64,000 nucleotides of DNA from Sparassis latifolia (GCA_018466975.1 CM031554.1:1550001-1614000); one strand, 5' to 3'. Positions 37,235-50,820 are shown, counted from the first letter of the stretch. A program made the numbers and translations. Notes: generated by a model not told the origin, from the sequence alone.

Positions 37235-38325
37235 TCACGAAGGGCACGCAGCCGTCCCGAACGAGATGCCGGAGAAGTACGGCCCCAGGTGGTTCGCGAT
37301 GGACGACTCCAGCAGCGCGCTCCCGTCCGCGCAGTGCTATCGCCGGAGGTAAAGAGATAAAGACATCGCGAGCCAGGGTAGATCAGAGCCGGTGCATCGT
37401 CAGCTAGCGGACAAAACATGAGACCGAGAAACGGGCGGACGCACGTCGTTCTCCTGCCCGGGACACGCCTCCACCGTCGCCGCGCCGCTCGGGGCAACAG
37501 CAGTGATATGCGCCTCGCCCGAGGGGTGCTGGTACTGCAGCCACTGCGGGGGCACGCGCGGAACCGGGTCCTGCTGATTCGTGACGTGCGTGAAGCTCTG
37601 GAACTACCCAAAGCGGCACGCCGTGGTCGGTGCTCAGTGGGGGCATAACAGATCGGAGACGCACCAGGCTGTCGACGAGGTCCGCCCACTGCTGGTTGCC
37701 CACGCGCGGCAGGCCGAACACGATGGACCCCACCTGGACGTCGCCCGGGAGCGCCATGCGGAGCATGACCGCGTCGAGGGACGCGATGGCCGCGCCGAGC
37801 GAGTGGCCCGTCACGAGCACGTTCTTGTACCCGCTGGACGCGAGCGCGTTCCGCACGGTGGAGAGGACGAGGTCGGCCGTGCGGCCCTGCGCTTTGTGGA
37901 ACCCGTCGTGCACCCGGGTGCCGCCTGCGCAGCGGAAACGTGGGCTTGGGGAAGGAGAGGGGGGAGGCAAGGGAGACGTACCGCTCGCCTTGGGGAACCG
38001 CGTCGCGTTGGGCGGCACCTGCTTGAACTCGGCGTCGTTGAGGTCCGAGAAGAGCTTGTACGGGTCCGTGCCGCCGTGCGCGACGACGACGCTCTGCGTC
38101 TGCGCGTCCTGCGCGATGAAGTCTGTGATCACACAGGTGGGCGTTAGCACGCGCGCCGCGGTGGAGAGGGAGGCGCATACAGTACGGGACCTGCGCCTCG
38201 TTACCCCCTGCGGTGAGCACGTGGACACCGGGGAGGGCCTGGCATGGCCCGCCGCAGCTCCAGCTGGTGACTTTGCTCGAGGGGCAGTACGCCACGCGCG
38301 AGAACGCCACGTCAGCAGAAACCAC
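37235..38325 (-). CDS. Class 3 lipase, probably secreted
   Basis: Minus-strand gene with at least five exons. The N-terminal exon (SADVAFSRVAYC, then CGGPC) has the cysteine spacing typical of secreted fungal class 3 lipases. A middle part reads SVVVAHGGTDPYKLFSDLND, followed by VHDGFHKAQG. The nucleophile elbow is VTGHSLGAAIASLDA (catalytic Ser in GHSLG). Then come FGLPRVGN, FTHVTNQQDPVPRVPP (acid Asp) and the final SSIANHLGPYFSGISFG (catalytic His), ending at TGA 37,237-37,235. All three catalytic residues are present. These enzymes hydrolyse triacylglycerols or related esters outside the cell. The true start and signal peptide were not resolved; a first exon probably lies upstream of 38,325, where VVTAFAEH is in a plausible frame. 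Confidence 0.85.
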
Positions 38326-38329
38326 ATCA

Positions 38330-41300
38330 TATCTCTCATGTGTTCAGCGAAGGCAGTGACCACAGACAGATTCGAGTTCAGCCCGCACCGGATTGCAGCA
38401 ATACATTGACTTGGACATTAGCCGCATCGTGATCATCCTCAGGATGCAGAGTATGTCTCTCGGTCAACTGTTGGGCTCGACCACTCCAGTCGGCGAGGCT
38501 GAGCGCCAGGCAACGATCATGACTGTTCAGGAACGTCAGTCAGGCTTTCCCCAGAGTAGCTGGTGCGAGACAGTTGTTTCTCCCACTAGGACCTGCGGGA
38601 AAAGAGGTAAAAGCTAGAATATGTGCCCTCCGGCGGGAATCTGAGCGGTGGAGGGAGTATGTGGAAGGCCGAGCGGGCGCTCCGAACGGTGCACTTACCG
38701 AAAAGGCAGTCGACGTTGGCCTCACCGTCCCTGGTCAGTTGCACGCTCAAAGGTATGAGGATGAACAGCTTGTGTCTATCTTCACATTAAATCAGAGCTG
38801 CCAGTAACGTGTTCACCTACGGTTGTGACCGTTCTGTCCGCAAGATGTGACTCGAAGAACGGGCCTCTTCGTCTGGGTCCAAGAGTGCTGTCGTACTCTA
38901 CCGCCTGTCGAGTCCGCTTGCCATGCTCCCTACCACACTCCTGCACACCGCCTATTACACTGGCTACCTCCCTCTTCTTTTGTGTAACCCTGTCTCTCCC
39001 ATTTCCTACCGGGTGATCCTCAGACGTAGCCGGTGTTGCGCGAGCTGGTTTGGGCGTCCACGCGGGCATGTGTTCTCCCGTGCGAGTTTGCATCCATGCA
39101 TCCTCATTCGCATTGTCTGTTAGTTCATCTTCTCGTTTGGTGAACGGCAGATATAAGAGATAGGAACGATTGTGGTGCAGGGCCGTCCTCAGGTTTCACA
39201 GGTGCATAATTCCGATTCTGTATGTTGATCCTGTGACATCTGATATCCATCTCCACAGCAATTGTGCGTCCGCCGCTCTTTCTCTTCACTACCCGACCCA
39301 AGTTCCTGTATGTTGACATTCCTCCACTCTGTAGCCGCGGTCGTTCCTACTCTATCTCTAGTATCACTTCGTCCTACGTTCCGCCTCACCTTTAGGCTTG
39401 TCCGTCTCACTCTCCGCACGCCCGCATCATTTGGTCGTTATTTTTAATGTTCAATCGCAAAAAATGAGAAGCCCCATACTCAATTGTTCCGCCATGTGAA
39501 CCTGACTCGGCCATCGCAGGCAATCTCCGCATCGGATGTGCCTTCAATCTCAATTCTCGAGGCCTCTCTCTAATCCATCCGCGTCGCTCCGTCTCGCCCT
39601 CCTGTCGCGGTCCCGCGTCTCTAGTTCGTTAAGTTCAACTCTATAAACGAGAGGCCGTCCTCGTTGTTGGAGCTCAGGCGGTGAGCAAAATTCTTCCGCC
39701 GACTCCGTTTGCGAGTGCCCTTGTGTATTTCCTCACATCGGAATATATCCAAATATTTTCTTTCGCGGTGCGCGTGCGTGATCTCCATGCCTCGGGAAGC
39801 TTATCCTCCTTTCTGCCCCCACTTTCTGCACCCATTAATGCAAGAGATGAGTACGCCGATTCAGCACTGCGGACAAGATGTTCCAAAGACACGGATGGTG
39901 CACGAGACGGCGTTTAGCTGCGGCTGGGACTCAGAGTGATAGCGTACAGTTCATACTCGACGTCCGCTCGTCCCAGCACCGGTCTTCCCCTCCCCGGCCT
40001 CTCCCTTAAGTCGGCGAAGGGGAGGGCAGATGAAAGACAGTTACCGTTTTGCGTTGTGGATGTGATACTCGGGTGAAGTGAACACGATCGTGTGGCTCCC
40101 TGGGGCGAGCCTGCACGCCGCACAAGACGCTGTAGACGTCCCAAACCCGATTCTTCAACAACCGCAACCACTGTTTCTTTTGCGTGCTTTTCGCGTCGAC
40201 CTACTTGTACTACTTGCGCGCATTGACGAAACTTCAATCTAGCTTCGAATCGATGGCGGCTCCACAGGGAACTTGGACCTCAACAAGTCATCGGCATCTC
40301 GATCATTGATCTCGATCTCAAGGCGGAGGTTCGATCGCCCACGAACACCTTGAAGGAGAAGGAATCTGGCGGGGCGGGTCAGACCATTGCAACGACAGCA
40401 GTGCGAGATGTCTTTGTACCTTTTGCTCCGAATGAATAACGTGCTGGCGTCCCGAGCGACCTGAGCTCGAATCAATATCCGCGTGAGTGAAGACTACTCT
40501 CTAACGAGTGGCAGGAAAGCGACCACGTTGTCTAGTTTTCTCCGTGGTTGCTACTTTGGCCAGAGGATGCTGGAGTACCCGAGATGGCTGGTCCCAGTTG
40601 GGGAGGAAAGGTATAAGAGAAGACCATGAGCGGAAATAGTAGCGGAGGACGCACCGGACGCCAGCATGCGACGAAGCTCGACACCAGCACGATGCCCAGG
40701 GATTCCAAAATTTCAAGCTAATCACCCAGGGAGCGAAGTGAGTTTGGCCTTCGGAGAATTTCTGCCAGTACCACCTGTTTACCTCGCGCAGCTCTCGAGC
40801 AGGGCATGGCGTCTATGTGGACAAGTATGAGGTCAAATCGGTGGATTATGAGATATCGCTATAGACAGACGCGCTATCTTGTCTATGTCTGAGCCTGAGA
40901 CGAATCAGTGGTCAGGCCGAAACCAGGCTTATGGCACATGTAATCCACTCTCCCAGCGGAAGCTCCTACTAAGGGGGTTGTGCGCTATCGACCACAGACG
41001 ACGGCAATCACGGACCAACTCTATTCAATCTACGGGGGACAACGGGCTTCGATACCATACAAGATAGGAAGGTGGACTGACTGAGGAGGCCGTCACTGTG
41101 ATTCTCCGCGAGGCCACAGGGATCTGGAGATATGACTAGGATGAGCTCACTGCCGTGCGCATGATAATGTTAAGACGACGGCCCAGCGCAACATCATCCC
41201 CATCTGTCATGCTCGTCATTCACAAAACTGGAAAACTGGACAAGATAGAAAGGGATGAAAAGCCAACAGGAGGAACGCAAACACCTGGTGAAGCGGGAGA

Positions 41301-42450
41301 CGAGTACTGCACAATCAATCTATATGGGGAGCTGCAGAAGTAGTATATAGACTGAGGGGGCATGGACGTACCAAAAGGAGCAGCGTAACCTTGAAGGAAA
41401 TATGAGATCGCAGTCACAGTAGGGCAACCACAAGCCCTAACCCTATGTCAGTACGCGTTGACTTGAGCGCTGCAGCTCCAAATCCCACGGCTGATACGCC
41501 CGAGAGTCTCGTCTGCTTAACACAGTCGAGTCCGGTCTCCTCAGTGAGTATATTCATCCTTGACATGACTATGATCACACAGGCTGACTCTTACATCACA
41601 CCAGCACCGAGTCTTGGCATTCGCAACCGTGACAGTAATCCACCTAGGGGCTCCATTACGGTGGGGGGCCCTCTCTGTGTCTCTCTGTATCGCTCTGTGC
41701 ACAGTACAGTCTTATGTTTATTCGGAGGCGACAATAGCTTCCCAGTCACCAAGGAGATACAGGTCGGGCGAGAGAGGCGCGGAGGCAATGGCGGTTCGCG
41801 GTGCGATACGCGTAATATCCATTTACATAGAGGAGTATCTCTCTCCGTGACATCCTCCATCTCCCCAGATACTTCGTTTCCAGTAAGATTGGGCACAAAG
41901 AGCCAGCGATCCACTGACATATACTTCGTATGTCTCCCGAAAATCTGAAGCATCTCAGTGCCACGCTGACTGCGTTCGATGTACCCCCTCCCAGGAGGCC
42001 GTTGGGTGATCCCCTTCTGGATATCTTTAGTTTCGAGAAACACTCTATGTCGGCATTTGCGCCATATCTAAAGCTCGAGAATTCAAGCGTGAGAGACGCG
42101 CTGATATAATTGCTGGTCGTCACTTCGTCGGTCCTCGTCCATTTAACCCCGTAATTTCAGTCCTTGCACAAATGTGAAGAAAACAAACTGCACGGGTAGT
42201 GCACTTCTTCGTGTTCAACGCAGAGTCGTCGACGATCGTGGTAATGCTGCCAGTACTCACTACAAGAAGCCATCGCAAGACATCAGCAAGACGACGCGCT
42301 GGAGGAGATTATCGCTTTTCTCTTGCTAAGGTTGCGTTATTTGGGCATAGGTGCGTGAGTGCCATTCCACAGGCCAACCCCGAGATGCTTCTCGTCTGCT
42401 CTTGCACCTATCTCCGGCTCCTATGATAAACCTCGATGATTCCGATTGTG
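38330..42450. other. Intergenic, no gene recognised
   Basis: Only short frames. Two minus-strand stretches, 40,239-40,475 (NLRLEIEINDRDADDLLRSK) and 40,501-40,725, look slightly protein-like but have no recognisable domain and cannot be joined to neighbours. Confidence 0.4.
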
Positions 42451-42499
42451 CACGGGAGATATGAAAGACAAGGACACTGTCATGGAAGTAGGCTCCGCA

Positions 42500-45400
42500 C
42501 CATCAGAATATGTCTGGATGTCTTCTTCTGCAGTGCGTGTGCGTGATACGCGCTCCATTGAACATCAGCATCTCGGCGCGGCCCTTGCCCACCAGTCAGG
42601 CTCATCCCCACAGCCTTCCAGTGTGAATACGGCGGTACTGCATTCAGTCCAGCGACAATAAGCTCCAGGGGCAAGGACGGTGCGGCGATAGATGTCATTT
42701 TCCCGGAGATGGGGAGCGCTGGTGTGAGGATATACATTATGCTACTCGACCTCCACTCAGCGGCACCATCCCTGCATCAATGCCCCTTCTTTTCGATGTT
42801 TCCTTCGGGCCTGCGAACATCAAGTGAGAGACACAGTGCTGCGCCGGCACGATTCCAGTGTAGATGTGTCGTGCTCGCGTGCATACACGTCGACTGTGCC
42901 TGTGTCGCGGAGCTGCACTCATTGCGCCAGATGTTTCAAACGTCCTATTGTCCTCTGCACTGACTCCACCCGTGTGATGGAAGCCATAATTGTCTAAGTA
43001 GACAATCTCATTGATATGACTTTATTTTTGCAGGTGTCCGGATCTCGACTATCTTGTCGTATAGATCTGGTGAGTCACTCTGGCATCGCGGCCACCATTC
43101 TAGTATTTTAATTGTATGCGCTCCATTGCATAAGGATACAATTTCACCATGGTTATCAAGAATATACGGTGTTCCGGCCAAGAGGGCTCACTGCGTGCCT
43201 GAGAGACATAGCTTTGCCTGAACTTCACGCCGTCTTCAGCACTTCTAGCTCGTCGAAGAGTCATCACGATGCATGATAATCTAAAAACTGTGAGTGTCCG
43301 ATCTACGGAGATGCATGACCGGATCATCTTCTACAGTCGTCGGGCCCTTGAGCTGGGTCGCCCGTCGTTCCGGGACAGTCAGTACCTCTGAGAACAAGCT
43401 ATCTTAGGGTCTTCTCTGGAGTATGCCCGCATGAACTCAAACAGTTACAGTACTAGTGCCATGTTGATTAAGTTCATTGTGATTCCTCCCGGTGGACTGG
43501 TCATCTCTGTGTTCGCTGTGCTTCCTTTCCACAGACATTCCGGCACTTGCCAAACCCTCACTTCGGCTTTCAAGTTGAGTGAGAGAACTGTTCACTGTCC
43601 TCCGCGGACACAACACTAGTGGTTTGAAACCCTCATTTCCTCAATATCCTCACTCGTAGCATAACGGCAGGGCAGTGCGGAATTTTCCTTGTCCGGCTGT
43701 GGCATACCTTTATAAACAGTGGTAGATGCTGGATGCTAAATTCATTGAGGCTGTACTAGCGTATGTATGGGGTGGGCCTGTTGTGAACTCAGTGCTTGAT
43801 TGTGTTTGATTTGATTAAAATTGCTCGAATCAACTTTTTGAGTTTGAACAGAGCTCCAATGGAGCGCTAGCGCAAGGCGCTATCCGCGAAACCTCCCACG
43901 AATCGGAGCCCTGCACAACTTTATCTCATTCATTGTGATGATGCCTACAGGAGATAACTGTAGCAGGGGTTCCGGTCAACACGGCGACATAAGTAGCGCC
44001 ACAATCTCCTCGTCCGAATGCCACAGTCTACTCGCACTCTGCAAAGCAACATCTTGTAGTGATCCTTGTCAGCTGAAGCATTCCTTCCAGTTCCTCCAAT
44101 GTCATCAGCATGTGCCAGTGAAGCAGAGCTGGTCCAATTGGCTTATGAGGAGTTTGTGTTTCACCGCAATTGTTTCATGATGCTTATGCATTGATGGATC
44201 TCCCCTTGTTAGCATAACAAGCAACTATTGCAGTGTAGCAGTTGCAGGTGAGCTTTCTATTGAAACCCTGACCTGACACTGATGTAGATTCCTGGCTAGC
44301 TTTGCTCCTTTTCGAGCATGCAATAACCCTTAGTGATGAAATTGACTACATATGGAGATGCAAGAAAACAGGAGTTACAGCCTTATTTATCTCCAACCGT
44401 TTCTTTGGATTGGTATTGGCTGTCAGCATGGTGGTGTCGATAACTCCATGGCATTCAAATCCAGTAAGTTGCCATGGTTGTATCTAATGCTTCTTACATT
44501 GTCACTGATGCTCATCTGATCACTTCCTACTCAGAGGTCTGATTCCTTCTTTAGTAGAAACCAGCTCACTGTCTGGCCTTTACAGCTGTGATGCTTCAGA
44601 CCTGTTAATAGAAGCTGTTCTAGAACTCTATTCAATTGAATGGGCTGGTAAGTCAAGTCACAATAGTGGTTTGACCTCTCTCATAGGCATCAACAATGTG
44701 CAGCATTCTCTGCTCTCCGGGTGTATGCAGTAGGAGGTCGGGCATGGCTTCCTGCTGCGATAGTGTTTCTGTTAAGCTTAGTGCCTTTTGCAACCAACCT
44801 GGTATTGTCAATCCCACCAAAGCACAGGTAGCATGCACTAACTTTTGATGTCTCAGTACAACTATATCACATTCTCATATTTTATCACCATCATTCTTAT
44901 CTTTGGTCCTATATGCACAGATGAAACAAATGTTGTTGGAAAGAAACATACAATGCATGTATCCCCTCTTTTCAGTTGACTCTTTGGCTGATAGATATGC
45001 AGATGTATGCAATTCTAACTATCTTCCACATTACACTTCTTGCTCATCATGCTTAATATACTCTTTGACAGTCAGCATTACAACACGAGCTAGTCTTAGT
45101 GTGGCAGACATCATTGTCCTTATGGTAACCTGGATGAAGACCTACAAAATCAAGAAATATGCAAACTCAGCTCACATAGAGGCTCCTATGGTGACTCTCT
45201 TACTAAGGGATGATTAGTGCATTTACCATCAGCCCAACCCATCCTCATGCACTTATCCTTCTGTTAATTTCTAAGGTACTTTGCACTTTATGTGAGTCTG
45301 ACATGTGATAGCTATTTAAGCTAACAATACTTATAGATTACTTATTCTGCTGAACACCTTACTTACACTATTAAACTACTATAATGTACGTTCTGTTACT

Positions 45401-45899
45401 GTTACATTCTACTTGTATATTCTTAAGACATATGTTCTCACATCAGGTCTTTGGGTACATGGTCTACTTCACCTACCCGTGTGCTCATTCATTATTATCT
45501 ACCAGACTTACTTATACTCACACAACACAACCTTGCAGATTTATATATATCATCATCTCTCATTTTCTCTTGAACCTGCGTCAGACACACAATATGCACA
45601 ACAATGTTACTTCTAACCTCTCCTTTGTATGCACACCACTGCGGAGCTTGCAATTCACCTCGAGGATCATTGGGAACATGGGTGCATCACTCAGTCTTGG
45701 ATCTCCCTCAGAACTTGATGACCTGTATGGCTTGGAACTTCCAGAAAATGGCCTTGATGTCTCAGAAGGAGAGGGTGGTGGCGAAGAGGAGATAACAGGA
45801 GAAATTGAGCTTTTTGAGGTTCAGAAAGTGTCTTCAGAACCACTTGGAATGGAAATAATTACTGTTATACGAGGGATAGAGGGAGCTGTTCCTGTGTGA
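42500..45899. repeat. DUF6533 segment, distal copy, CpG-poor
   Basis: Counterpart of 29,500-32,917. From about 43.4 kb it contains almost no CpG. Where the proximal copy has CG this copy usually has TG or CA (GACGAGATCGACGAC against GATGAAATTGACTAC). This is the pattern left by deamination of methylated cytosine. Confidence 0.75.
44099..45899 (+). pseudogene. DUF6533 multi-pass membrane protein, CpG-decayed copy
   Basis: Exons recognisable from the proximal copy: MSSACASEAELVQLA (44,099); LLLFEHAITLSDEIDYIW with VTALFISNRFFGLVLAVS (44,300-44,462); SCDASD...YSIEWA (44,585-44,650); SITTRASLSVADIIVLMV, TWMKTYKIKK and APMVTLLLRD (45,075-45,210); and the C-terminal exon NLRQTHN...IIGNMGASLSLG (45,570-45,899). 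The TWM region is intact here. However, the donor GTGGGT that follows LLLRDG in the other copy is replaced, so TAG 45,215-45,217 ends the frame early. The gene is probably non-functional. Confidence 0.6.
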
Positions 45900-47500
45900 G
45901 TGAGTACTGATCCTTTTTTAATTTAATACTCAAACTGTCATTGATATCTAACATGGACATTTCAAGTGCAGGTCGCTGTTCTTGACATCCTTAATACATG
46001 CATGGATGACACTCCTATACTTTGTTATCATATTAAGATACTATGGATTGGTCAGATGCACATGGATCACAATAAGTATCATCATGTAGCTCTTTCATTA
46101 CAGGGAAATGCATTACATTTTTTATTTGATCTGCAGACATATAAGCAAATTTATCATGGAATCTCTTTATGCTCTGATTAGTACCTTCAAAGTATTTTGT
46201 GAAGAGGTGTCTTGAAAGACGGCCACCAGAAATCCATCAGCACACATCATATTATCAGACTACATTATTCGCACCCTTGGATAAAATGAGAAAGATATTA
46301 AACAATTTTCTCCCATGCTTTTTACTGTCTATGATCCATCCTAGGCAATCACTTTTCTCGAATGTGGTATTATATGATTGGTACTGAAGGTATTACTGTC
46401 ATATGCGATGATGCACTTTTTCTTTGCCTCTACAGATCAGGTGAATATCACGGAAGAACTGAAGACAGAAACATGGGTCAGCAGGATGCCATGAGGAGAA
46501 AAAGGTCACACAAAGTGATGACTGCAGATTCTCTCGCTAAATCTCTCAGACTTCAGTGTTAAACTTGAAGTATATAGCCGAGGTCATGAGATATGCCATG
46601 AGTGTCCCATTGGAAGAAAGATTGAACAGGAATCTGCACAAAGGTGCATCAAATGAGATCACTACAACTGTTCACAAGGGTAAGTAGAGATGTCCTGACT
46701 CTACACATCTCACTCTTTGGCATGTATGTCAAAACTTATGTACATCGTGCTGATATCCCATTCTGTTGGAAGTCATCATGGAAGCTGCACCATATAAGTC
46801 TCATCCAAGTAGTCTGAGAATCAAGGAAGCACCAATGAAAATCACTAGGTAAGCACAAAGACACCAGAGTAGCATAGCTGCCCAGTGGTCTTGATGTTGA
46901 TCCTCAAGAGATACTGTGGTGTAGCAGCAGGTCTGCACAAATTGCTCAGTGGCACTCGGTTCTCAACAATGGATCTACTTATCACATGGTATGTCACTGA
47001 ATATCGCACCAGCCTTCACATGCACTTTTCCCCATACTGCCATGTAGCATCTCATTCAAGTTGAGTGTGCCTGCCTTCGATCGCATACACGACCTTGCTA
47101 GGGTGCCATGCAGTGAAATGCTGCTACATCTTTTGGCAATCCTGTCTAAAGACAAAATAATGAATAGAATAAAGAGCATGTAAGTAGGGGGAATGAGGAA
47201 TGACGAACACACTGGGACTTGAAGGTGAGGCAGAACTAAGTACTGAGGGTAACTTGAAGCGCATATTTGGAGAACTAGATTGTTGAGCTCAGCACTATCC
47301 TTGAATCTGACATCACCTTGAATCTGCAGATTTGGATGATAAATAATATCGATCACTGAGCTTTCCTGATGTCCTTCGGGGACTTCTTTGCTCTGCTACC
47401 TTGCTGTAGAGTAGATTGTTATTACAGTGCACATTTTGCCATACGACCTGACACCTACTTCATCTGTTTGGATTTGCAGGCATCTAAGACTGGCTTATGC
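45900..47500. other. CpG-poor intergenic, no gene recognised
   Basis: AT-richer, CpG-depleted sequence with short frames only. A stretch at 46,437-46,560 (GEYHGRTEDRNMGQQDAMRR) looks faintly coding and ends in a stop. It is probably decayed repeat or gene DNA. Confidence 0.4.
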
Positions 47501-49750
47501 ATTCACTTCTGAGTCATTGGTCAGTGATATGTCCATCCTGCATTCCATTCCGCGAGATGAGTGCATGCGACCAGATATTCTAATCGTGGAATGAGCATCT
47601 TGACAGGTGACATTTGTTACACCTGTAAGCCACATACAAGACTGATTCTCCTTCAGCATTACTGTTGGGAAACAGACAGATCTTCAACTGCAGATCCGAC
47701 ACCAGATCAACAGGCTCCAGGACCAATTCCAGACAGGGCTACTGGCAATGGAGAATATCATCGAAGTGCACCAATGCCTCAATGAAACTATGGCTGAACA
47801 GTTGCAGCGAACAGCAGAGTCAGATGGCCAGCTCAAGCCTGATTCCAGAGTCCTTGAGATGGGAAATACCATCAGGCAGTGTTCTGCAGCAGTGTCACGA
47901 CATCTTGCATCCATGAACAAGAATCTCTCTGCACTTGTTTTCACTCTCGAGGAGTCGTGGTGATAAGTGCACACCTGACACAAACACCTAAACCCAACTA
48001 AAACAAATGAGAAGCAGGGGTGATCTGTGTGTGAGGAAAGGGCATTGCAACCGTAAAATAATGCAAGTGGGTCCCAGAACCTTGACCTAAGCCAAAGGAG
48101 GATGCGACCTGTAAGAGAACGAGGGCTCACGACGTAAACGCGAAGCCGGGCGACGATCTACGATGAAGTCACGAAAGTCGAAGGTAGGAAGCTAAAGTCA
48201 CGATGTGATTGCCAAACTCGTAGGCAAAGGTGAACTAAATTGCAAAGAGGAAGGGAACTATCTGTGGGGATAGAATGCTATGGGGGAATGCAGTATTCGC
48301 CGTCTCGATGAAGTCGCAGTCAGTCTAATGCAAAAGTTGGATTAAGACTAATGCAGGTGGTATATCGCTATATCACTATGTCGCTATCGCAGTGTTGCAG
48401 TTCACTATCGCAGTCACAGTATGCAGTCTCGAAGTATCGCAGTCTCGCTATATCGCAGTGTCACAGTGTCGCTATGTTGCAGTGGGGTATATCACAGTTC
48501 AAAGTCGCTATCACAGTAAACGCAGTTTCTCGGTGATCTGAAGTGAAGGGGGAAGTCTCCTACTGGTCTTCAATGGTAATTGAAGTAGATACAGCAGGTA
48601 TTTATAGAGGGGGAAATGGGAGAGGTGAAATGCGAAAGTCGCGAAATATTGGAAGATGGATCCTGACATCGGAAAGAGTCGCAATGGTCTAGGACCAATG
48701 GAAAAATAGGTAAAAGGAGTGGAGAGGTGAATGTCGTACGTTAGCGATGGAAAAGAATGGTAAAGTAGAGGGAAATTGAAAGAAAACATATGCTACTTGT
48801 CCTGAACCACATGGAACACTCTAACGGCATCTCCGGTCCAGCACGAAGGTAGGGGTCTTGAAGGGGAAGGTCGAACGATAAAGGGAATGGGATTTGCAAA
48901 ACAGGAGGGCGCGACTGTCATGCGACACTGATAAGTCAGCGCGACGAACCAGCGAGTCGGCGCAACATTCAAAGAGGCGGCACGACATCGGGAAAGTATG
49001 GACTTAGAAGGAAATTGGCCAGGGCGCATAGAACCAGACCAAAGGACAACAGGTAAGTGGTATCCGACAGCAGGGAGACACAAGAGTGGCGTATAAGTGA
49101 TGAAAGAATGTCGAATCTCGGAGAGAAGTCACGAGAAAATGAGCGAAGTCGAACGAAGTCGCAAAAGTTCGCATAAGGTCACGAAAGGGTCAGATGCATC
49201 TCGGAGGCTAAGAGATAGAGTAGTGAGGTCTGAGTGATCACTGGAAAATGTGTTTTCAGAGGCCAGGAGGTCTGGGAGCGTATCAGCGGGTCAAGAAACT
49301 GAGCTTGAGGAAGCAGATTCTCAATTGGCTCAAAAAGTACTGCTTGCACTTACCCCTATACTCTCAGGCACCACAGTCACCCCAAATACATTCCTGTTTA
49401 GCGGAACGAGTTATCCATAGGGTCCTCTATCACTCAGGCATCAATCATATTTAACATGGACATGGAGAGTAAGTCATCGCTGCGCCTTCTGAACTCTCTT
49501 CAACATACCCATTTGCTATTCCATCCCACTTAGAGGGCAGAGGAGACTTCCAGAAAGTCCTGCAATTTCTTCAGGAGATGGTCCTGCACAAGGCATGACA
49601 AGTAGTGGGGAGTCTGCAGGTCACCAAACACTCCAAGTGAGATTGGAGGTACAAGAGAAGAAGCTGCTCAGAGTCGACATTGACATTGCTTGACAAGCCG
49701 AGGACTGGAGGTGCACCAATGCCAAAATGCAGCTCGTGGTGTGAAGGCAT
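47500..49750 (+). pseudogene. MGANQ-family copy 1, split by an insertion
   Basis: Exon-2 sequence is clear at 47,670-47,955 (QIRHQINRLQDQFQTGLLAM; RVLEMGNTIRQCSAAVSRHL), aligned with the intact gene at 57,037. It stops at LVFTLEES. The match resumes at about 49,285 (KKLSLRKQILNWLKK), followed by a decayed exon 3 at 49,540-49,742. About 1.33 kb of foreign DNA lies between. Exon 1 at about 47,520-47,590 is only partly recognisable. The gene parts are CpG-poor. Several stops and frameshifts are present. Confidence 0.65.
47955..49285. mobile_element. LTR-like insertion (about 1.33 kb) in MGANQ copy 1
   Basis: Sequence absent from the other family copies at the same place. It holds many GAAGTCG/AAGTCACG words and a degenerate tandem stretch of TCGCTAT and TCGCAGT words at 48,360-48,520. 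It has no transposase or reverse transcriptase frame. A possible left end is TGATAAGTGC and a possible right end TGAGTGATCA, which would fit TG...CA LTR ends, but no target duplication was found. It keeps CpG sites while its flanks have lost them. Best reading: a solo LTR or non-autonomous LTR element. Confidence 0.5.
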
Positions 49751-49759
49751 TAAGAAGAG

Positions 49760-50820
49760 ATGTAACTGGAATAGGAGGATAAATATTAGTGCAACGCATG
49801 TAACCTGATTCATGATTGCATCCTCACTGTAAGGAGACAAGTGAGATGTAATCCTGTGCTAATCTCCCGAGCTGGTCTGGACATATATCAGAGTTCATGG
49901 GTGCTCAAGTACCCTAGTGTCTGCTGCCTATCCTTGAAGCTGAAAATGTGATAAGACCACAACTATGTCTTCATCTTACATAAAGGCTGACTGTGTGAAG
50001 ACACCTCTTCCTGGATGCATCGCCCATAAGTTAGTACAGTAAGACCTTCTGCTCTTTACCTAGTCCTCAGAAATGCCACATCTTAATATCTGGGGGTTAG
50101 GATGGGATGATCTCGCATCACACGGCCGGCAAGCTGTTAGGACCAATATAGAAATACCGGCTCCGTATAAGAAGACAGTCTTTGTAGTTTTGCAATGCAA
50201 CTAGGCCAGATGTGGCAAGCCTGCAGTCTGAACAATTCAATGATACTGTCACTTCACAGCTAATCTTGCATAGAAAGTTCGAGGCTCATGAGAAATGAGT
50301 GAACGGGTCACCAGCAAGAAAGGAAATAATGACTCACCTTTCCGATAAGATTGACCAATGGTTAAATGCTGAATACCATGCATGTCTTATGCACCTCCTC
50401 ACGAGGATGCCTCAGTGGCATCATAGGTGCCCATCAAGGAAAAGTGAGGTGTCATAATGATTGGAGGACAACTTGCGGCTGCATCTTCATCGAGCATCCT
50501 ATATAAAGACCCACTGTACATAGACACCCTCTTTCTGGATATGCATCTGTGCTTTTTTAGCCTTTCAGGGATTAGTAGACATCAACACCCTCGCCCATAA
50601 TGCCTATACCGAACTTCCAACCCTCCCTTTGCTTAGTCCTAAGAAAAGCCGTGTAAATATCTGGTGGTCAGGACAGGGATGGGGTTACTCGGGCAGCAAG
50701 CTGTTAGAGCCAATAGAGAGATGCCGGTGCCTGTATAAGAAGCTGAGGAGTTACCACGGGGTTTCACGCTTTTGGAGATTTCTCAATAGAATTATGTCAT
50801 AGTTGACAAGTCTCCGGTCT
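49760..50820. repeat. Duplicated flanking modules of the MGANQ family
   Basis: The 3' flank after copy 1 (AAGGAGACAAGTGA near 49,836) recurs after copy 3 near 54,056. A block at 49,870-50,190 recurs, diverged, at about 50,500-50,760 (shared CTTAGTCCT/TAATATCTGG, GCAAGCTGTTAG, GTATAAGAAG). A 5'-flank block at 50,210-50,450 recurs at 52,565-52,810 and 56,700-56,960 (shared GTCTGAAC, TTGCATAGAAAGTTCGAGG-like and CCTCC...GAGG stretches). So a copy without a gene body, or with a deleted one, lies here. Confidence 0.55.

Noticed and set aside
47684..48130. 148-codon minus-strand ORF
   Set aside because: Half of it is antisense to MGANQ exon 2 and half lies in the LTR-like insertion, so it is a chance fusion of frames.
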